From UBA4615 sp044368415 (lineage in GTDB: Bacteria > Pseudomonadota > Gammaproteobacteria > Burkholderiales > Burkholderiaceae_E), in the NCBI GenBank assembly GCA_044368415.1, contig JBIPLJ010000017.1, positions 7,541 through 71,540 on the forward strand: a DNA stretch of 64,000 nt, written 5' to 3'. Position 1 is the first letter of the stretch; every line of letters starts with the position of its first letter. The position numbers and the translations under genes were made by a program. Of the stretch, positions 60,054-64,000 are shown in pieces. Under the pieces are notes generated by a model. It did not search any database. It was given only the letters and a program-made list of their open reading frames with translations, and had not been told where the DNA came from.

Positions 60054-60736
60054 ACGGTTCCGACTTGCTGCAGAGCTCAATCAACACAAAACTGAGTTCC
60101 GTGCGAATCGCGAGCCGGCCGCGCAGTGCGCGACGGTTGCCGCGGCACATCGGTTTTATTCCGGACGGGAACCGGCGATGGGCGGTGCAGCAGGGCTTGC
60201 CCAAGGAACAAGGCTACGCCCGGGGCATCGCCCCCGGGTTGGCGCTCTTCGACGCCTGCAAGGCATTGGGCGTCGAAGAGGTCTCGGTCTACGGATTTAC
60301 ACAAGACAACACGCGCCGCCCAACCGAGCAGACTAAGGGGTTTCGTGCTGCCTGTGTGGCGTTCGCGCTGGAGATACAGCGCCGTGGGGCTGCCTTGCTG
60401 GTGGTCGGCGATGAGCAATCAAAGCAGTTTCCTCCCGACCTGGCGGCGTTCCGCGTTCGCCAAGGCGCAGGCATCAAAGTCAACCTCCTCGTGAACTACG
60501 ATTGGGAATGGGACTTGGCTGGCATGAACAGCGGCGGGTTGAGGTCGGCCGATGTCTCGCGTCTGGACATGGTCGTCCGTTGGGGAGGTGGACGGCGCTT
60601 GAGTGGCTTCCTGCCCGTGCAGTCGGTCTATGCAGACATTTTTGTGCTGGACGCACTGTGGCCCGACTATCGGCCACAGCACCTCGACGCTGCATTGGCC
60701 TGGTTCGGTCAGCAGGACCGCACGCTGGGCGGTTGA
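60050..60736 (+). CDS. Divergent cis-prenyltransferase (UppS-like)
   Basis: A 228-residue member of the undecaprenyl-diphosphate synthase family. HIGFIPDGNRRWA (near residue 33) keeps the catalytic Asp in DGN, and DMVVRWGGGRRLSGFLPVQSVYADIFVLDALWPDY matches the C-terminal block, though the usual IRTSGE-R-SNF reads VRWGGGRRLSGF and the Glu of the AYAE motif is Asp. It is shorter than housekeeping UppS (about 250) and lies outside the usual dxr/cdsA context, so it is an extra, accessory enzyme. GTG start overlaps the cupin stop. Confidence 0.82.
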   Translation: MNGSDLLQSSINTKLSSVRIASRPRSARRLPRHIGFIPDGNRRWAVQQGLPKEQGYARGIAPGLALFDACKALGVEEVSVYGFTQDNTRRPTEQTKGFRAACVAFALEIQRRGAALLVVGDEQSKQFPPDLAAFRVRQGAGIKVNLLVNYDWEWDLAGMNSGGLRSADVSRLDMVVRWGGGRRLSGFLPVQSVYADIFVLDALWPDYRPQHLDAALAWFGQQDRTLGG

Positions 60737-61128
60737 GTTCAACGCGGTGGCCCGGGCAGCCCATGCCGATGGGGCTGGTTCCGCAGGGCGCATGCTGCTG
60801 CACGGCTCACCGGTGTCTAGCCGGTGCACTTCGACGTCTAAGGCTTCCTGAGGTGTCAGGGCCAGGACAATAAGACCAAAGCCCGTTCCAAACATGGTGA
60901 CGCTTAACTCGTTCTCGTGTCCTTGACGACTTCCTTGACGTCGCCAACTGCCGGATCTAGCTTCAATCGTCATGGAGGAGGATGGCGTCCCATCCCGGCG
61001 CATTGCCTTGGGGAGGGCTCGCCCCGAGAGGGCCTGCAGCGCGCGGCAACGCACCCACGGAGTCGGCGCCTCGTGCCCCACTGCAGCAGCAGGCTGTCGG
61101 GGCGGACGTTTACGAGCGGGCCTAGGCG
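60737..61128. other. Non-coding stretch between uppS-like and corA genes
   Basis: No supported gene in these 392 bases. A 6-bp hairpin CACCGG / CCGGTG with a 7-base loop at 60808-60826 may end the cupin-prenyltransferase transcript. TTGACG-like hexamers near 60920-60945 may belong to a corA promoter but have no convincing -10 partner. Several short open frames exist with no coding character. Confidence 0.4.
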
Positions 61129-62100
61129 ATGACATCCCTCGTGGACAGTGGGTTCTATCGAGACGGAAAGCGGATCGGCGACTTACCCATCGCCGACATC
61201 GGCGAGGCCATCAAGCGGGCCGGCACGTTTGTGTGGCTCGGACTGCATGAGCCGGACGATGCAACGTTGCGAGTCATCCAGCAGGCCCTCGGTCTGCATG
61301 AACTGGCCATCGAGGACGCTCACTGCGCCCATCAGCGCCCAAAGATCGAGTCTTACGGCGACTCGCTGTTCATCGTTCTGAAGACGGCCCAGTTGCAAGC
61401 CCGCCATGTGGCCTACGGAGAGACACATCTTTTTGTCGGATCCAACTTCCTGGTATCGGTGCGCCACGGTGCGTCAACACGCTACGCGCAGGTGCTGCAG
61501 CGCTGCGAAGACGGCACGAAGGGCCTGCCAAAGGGGCCGGGGTTTGCTCTGTATGCGATCCTGGACTTCGTGGCCGACAACTACCAACCGGTTGTCGCCC
61601 AGTTCCAGCAGGACTTCGATGCGATCGAGACCGACATCTTCAAGGATCAGTTCGACCGGCTGGTGATCGAGCGCTTGTACGCGCTGAAGCGCAATCTCCT
61701 CGAATTGCGCAACGCCGCGCTGCCCCTGGCGGAGATCAGCGCCGAACTGATGCGCCTACATGAGGACCTGATTCCCAAGGAACTGCGAGCGTACTTCCGG
61801 GACATCCAGGATCATGTCTCGCGCCTGGTGGGCTTGATCGATGGCATGCGGGACATGCTGACAACTGCGATGCAGGTGAACCTGGCGCTGGTGGCCAACA
61901 ACCAGAATGAGGTGGTCAAGCGCCTGGCGGGCTGGGGCGCGATCCTTGCCATCCCCACCGTCATCTTCAGCCTGTACGGGATGAACTTCGAGTGGATGCC
62001 GGAGTTGAGGTGGAAGGCCGGCTATCCGATGGTCGTTGCCGTGACCGCGCTGGGATGTGTCCTTGTCTATCGTCGGCTGGGTCGGGCCGGATGGGTCTAG
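61129..62100 (+). CDS. corA: CorA-type magnesium/divalent cation transporter
   Basis: A 323-residue CorA. The long helical cytoplasmic funnel is followed by two C-terminal membrane helices; the selectivity motif YGMNFEWMPEL follows the first of them, near residue 286. FVWLGLHEPDD and the VANYQPVV-like segment FVADNYQPVVAQF are typical. It forms a pentamer that moves Mg2+ (or Co2+/Ni2+). Codon use is less GC-biased than in the first 57 kb. Confidence 0.92.
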   Translation: MTSLVDSGFYRDGKRIGDLPIADIGEAIKRAGTFVWLGLHEPDDATLRVIQQALGLHELAIEDAHCAHQRPKIESYGDSLFIVLKTAQLQARHVAYGETHLFVGSNFLVSVRHGASTRYAQVLQRCEDGTKGLPKGPGFALYAILDFVADNYQPVVAQFQQDFDAIETDIFKDQFDRLVIERLYALKRNLLELRNAALPLAEISAELMRLHEDLIPKELRAYFRDIQDHVSRLVGLIDGMRDMLTTAMQVNLALVANNQNEVVKRLAGWGAILAIPTVIFSLYGMNFEWMPELRWKAGYPMVVAVTALGCVLVYRRLGRAGWV

Positions 62101-62235
62101 TGCCGCTTGGAGACCCCCCTCCCCCACGCAGGGCGCAACGGCTTTTGCCTCATGACGCACTCGAAGCTCACCATCGGCGGCAGCCTCGGACGGAATGGCG
62201 GGGCGGAACGCTGGCTACGGCTGCATGTTCCTCGA

Positions 62236-62257
62236 GGCCGCCGCTAATGCGGCGGCC
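62236..62257. terminator. Palindromic hairpin between convergent corA and aqpZ
   Basis: A perfect 9-bp stem GGCCGCCGC / GCGGCGGCC with loop TAAT lies 136 bases after corA and 74 bases before the aqpZ end. Its symmetry and place between convergent genes fit a bidirectional terminator, though no U-tract follows. Confidence 0.5.
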
Positions 62258-62330
62258 GCCAAGAGCGACAGACTGCGCCGCTAGTGGCCCACGAGGCTCA
62301 TGTTGGGGTTCGAGGTGCTGGTGTCCCGGT

Positions 62331-63026
62331 TCAGGACGGTTGCGCCCGGCCGGCGATGGAACGGTACACACCCGCACCCAGCACGGCACCCACGATCGGC
62401 GCGACCCAGAAGAACCACAGTTGCTCGAGCGCCAGGCCACCTGCAAACAGTGCCACGCCGGTGCTGCGTGCCGGGTTGACAGAGGTGTTCGTCACCGGGA
62501 TGCTGATCAGGTGAATCAGCGTCAGCGCCAGTCCGATGGCGATCGGAGCGAAGCCCTTGGGTGCACGCTCGTCTGTCGCCCCCAGGATCACGACGAGGAA
62601 CATTGCCGTCATCACCACTTCGCACACCAGTGCCGCGACGAACGAGTAGCCGCCGGGGGAGTGCGCGCCATAGCCGTTCGATGCAAAGCCATTTGCCGCT
62701 GAGAAGCCGGCCTTGCCACTGGCGATCAGATAGAGAACGCCAGCCGCGAGGACGGCGCCGACGACCTGTGCGGCGATGTAGGGCAGCAGCTGTGAGGCGG
62801 GGAAACGTCCGCCCGCCCACAGCCCAACCGAGACCGCAGGGTTGAGGTGGCAGCCGCTGATGTGGCCGATCGCAAACGCCATGGTTAGCACGGTCAGACC
62901 GAAGGCCAGCGAGACACCCGCGAAACCGATGCCCAGCTCGGGGAAGGCTGCCGCCAGCACCGCGCTGCCGCAACCTCCCAGAACGAGCCAGAAGGTGCCG
63001 ACAGTTTCCGCTGCATACTTGTTCAT
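62331..63026 (-). CDS. aqpZ: Aquaporin Z
   Basis: A 231-residue water channel with six membrane helices and both pore motifs, NPAVS near residue 62 and NPARS near residue 184, plus the ar/R-site Arg after the second NPA. MNKYAAETVGTFWLVLGGCGSAVLAA is the AqpZ start. It conducts water across the inner membrane. A GGAGAA ribosome binding site precedes the ATG. A GC-rich 6-bp stem (63074-63088) separates it from the next gene upstream. Confidence 0.93.
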   Translation of the reverse strand: MNKYAAETVGTFWLVLGGCGSAVLAAAFPELGIGFAGVSLAFGLTVLTMAFAIGHISGCHLNPAVSVGLWAGGRFPASQLLPYIAAQVVGAVLAAGVLYLIASGKAGFSAANGFASNGYGAHSPGGYSFVAALVCEVVMTAMFLVVILGATDERAPKGFAPIAIGLALTLIHLISIPVTNTSVNPARSTGVALFAGGLALEQLWFFWVAPIVGAVLGAGVYRSIAGRAQPS

Positions 63027-63111
63027 CTGATCTGTTCTCCTTGAATTGAACTACTTGATATCGAACCTGAGGACCGCGCCGGGCGCGGCCCCCGAGGGTA
63101 CCAGTGGCGGC

Positions 63112-63903
63112 TTACCACTTCGTGTAGGTTCGGAAGTCGCGCGCCTCCGGGAGGCCGGCACTCGGAGAGGCGGAGATTGCCGGATCGTACGGAATGTCTT
63201 TGCCTAGCGGCGAATCAAACGGCGCCCACATAAATTCGCAGAACGAACGGCCAACAACCGGCCCGGTCGGGCTGTCCTTGCGCAGCCGCGCAGCACCTTC
63301 CCACATGCCGCCGTTGAACAACTGCGCCTCGGCGACTTCGACGACCGGGTCGGTATAGAACTCACCGACCGGCGTGTTCATCTTGGCGTATACCGGATAG
63401 TCGACGCCGGTCTCGGGCGACTTCCACCACTTCAGCGGCTCGAAAACGAACGCCGACCCCATCCAGTATTGCACAGTGCCGTTGGGCCGAATCACGGTGA
63501 ACCGGTTGGCCGGATCGGACGGCACGTACTTCCCTGTCTTCACATCGCGGTAGGTGCGCCAGTTCATGATGTCGCCGTTATCCATGCGCGCCCAGCCCCA
63601 GGTGTACCGAGCCTGCTCCATGCCGGGAATCCGGATACGACCCCACTGGTGCTCGTAGTACACCTGACCAGTGAGATCGAGGTCCATGTCGTCGAGCTTC
63701 AGCTTCAGGTCCATTTCCATGCACGGCGCTGTGACATACCAGGACAGCCCCGCGCCCGTGTACGGGTTGGCCAGATTGTTCGCCACGTCGGTGCCGAGCC
63801 CTTCCTGCGTGAACCCATAAGGCACGGGGCAGCGAAAGCCGGGCTTGACCACCCGGGCTCGAGCGTCGATGAAGTAGTCGCCCCTGTTAATTCCATAACT
63901 CAT
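63112..63903 (-). CDS. CrtC/AttH-like lipocalin-fold protein, possibly 5'-incomplete
   Basis: A 263-residue protein whose core resembles the AttH/carotenoid 1,2-hydratase group: LDLTGQVYYEHQWGRI and YTWGWARMDNGDIMNW near residues 78-110, then RFTVIRPNGTVQYW and a second beta-rich half (VYAKMNTPVGEFYTDPVVEVAEAQLFNGGMWEGAARL). Full members carry about 100 more N-terminal residues with a signal peptide. The frame remains open from the ATG at 63903 to the window edge, so the gene may start outside the window or be truncated. Substrate unknown; hydration or binding of a polyene or terpenoid is possible. Confidence 0.6.
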   Translation of the reverse strand: MSYGINRGDYFIDARARVVKPGFRCPVPYGFTQEGLGTDVANNLANPYTGAGLSWYVTAPCMEMDLKLKLDDMDLDLTGQVYYEHQWGRIRIPGMEQARYTWGWARMDNGDIMNWRTYRDVKTGKYVPSDPANRFTVIRPNGTVQYWMGSAFVFEPLKWWKSPETGVDYPVYAKMNTPVGEFYTDPVVEVAEAQLFNGGMWEGAARLRKDSPTGPVVGRSFCEFMWAPFDSPLGKDIPYDPAISASPSAGLPEARDFRTYTKW

Positions 63904-63947
63904 TGATTGAGAACGACATTTAGGCGTTGTTCTGATAGCATTTCCCC

Positions 63948-63978
63948 CAGTTTCCTGCCTGTTTTCTGCAGTTTTCTG
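63948..63978. repeat. Three imperfect 10-11-bp direct repeats at the window edge
   Basis: CAGTTTCCTGC, CTGTTTTCTG and CAGTTTTCTG stand head to tail in an AT-rich stretch. They precede an ATG at 63990 on the plus strand that has GGGAG ten bases upstream and could open a rightward gene beyond the window. A regulatory site for that gene is the simplest reading. Confidence 0.45.
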
Positions 63979-64000
63979 GGAGTTGTCCGATGAGCGATAC

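Noticed and set aside
60419..61135. Minus-strand frame in the gap between the prenyltransferase and corA, with one hydrophobic stretch
   Set aside because: It starts inside the corA leader, runs antisense into the prenyltransferase gene and shows no conserved motif or ribosome binding site.

Overview
The window is chromosomal DNA from a very GC-rich betaproteobacterium, most likely of the order Burkholderiales. The basis is the base composition, the dense packing with ATGA and GTGA overlaps, and gene neighbourhoods typical of that group: dacC - D-amino-acid aminotransferase - YbeD - lipB - lipA; rsmI divergent from lpoA - yraN - BON lipoprotein; argS - SPOR protein - dsbA - SDR. I see no rRNA, tRNA, CRISPR array or intact insertion sequence.

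Layout. 1-8.1 kb: an amidase, an MFS permease and a complete dipeptide-type ABC importer (binding protein, two permeases, one polypeptide carrying both ATPases). 8.1-8.7 kb: a remnant of a putative Na+/H+ antiporter gene, then a hairpin and a C11 tract. 8.7-14 kb: an orphan family-5 binding protein, birA, a VanZ-like membrane protein, a 2Fe-2S ferredoxin, an alpha/beta hydrolase and a small unknown. 14-19.3 kb: the cell-wall and lipoate block, interrupted by an arginase gene on the opposite strand. 19.3-25.3 kb: tandem repeats, a TlpA-type thioredoxin, an M48 peptidase with LemA, a BON lipoprotein, yraN and lpoA. 25.3-32 kb: rsmI, rlpA, a BtuF-like receptor, an SDR, dsbA, a SPOR protein and argS. 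32-35.2 kb: a VOC protein, DUF2061, a nitroreductase behind an operator-bearing promoter, a MarR regulator and a truncated SDR.

35.2-42.2 kb is the most interesting accessory unit: a leftward operon of a NitT/TauT-type ABC importer, SDR, 2Fe-2S ferredoxin, cytochrome P450 and glutathione S-transferase, with a divergent TetR regulator and a perfect palindrome between them. The first gene of the operon, a zinc alcohol dehydrogenase, has collapsed into a three-piece remnant. I read the unit as uptake and oxidation of an unidentified small organic compound.

42.3-57.8 kb: exported proteins (one with an internal duplication, one with two META domains), a Baeyer-Villiger-type monooxygenase, a DUF993 protein, a diguanylate cyclase without a canonical I-site, plsB, a DUF2855 protein, an orphan NMT1-type binding protein, a lipase-like hydrolase, two overlapping multiheme cytochromes c and an orphan proteasome-type (Anbu/HslV-like) hydrolase.

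57.9-64 kb: a PhoD-like phosphatase, then a visibly less GC-rich stretch that begins beside a 5'-truncated, stop-interrupted VapC/FitB-type toxin gene and carries a cupin, a divergent cis-prenyltransferase, CorA, AqpZ and a CrtC/AttH-like protein reaching the window edge. This looks like a horizontally acquired segment.
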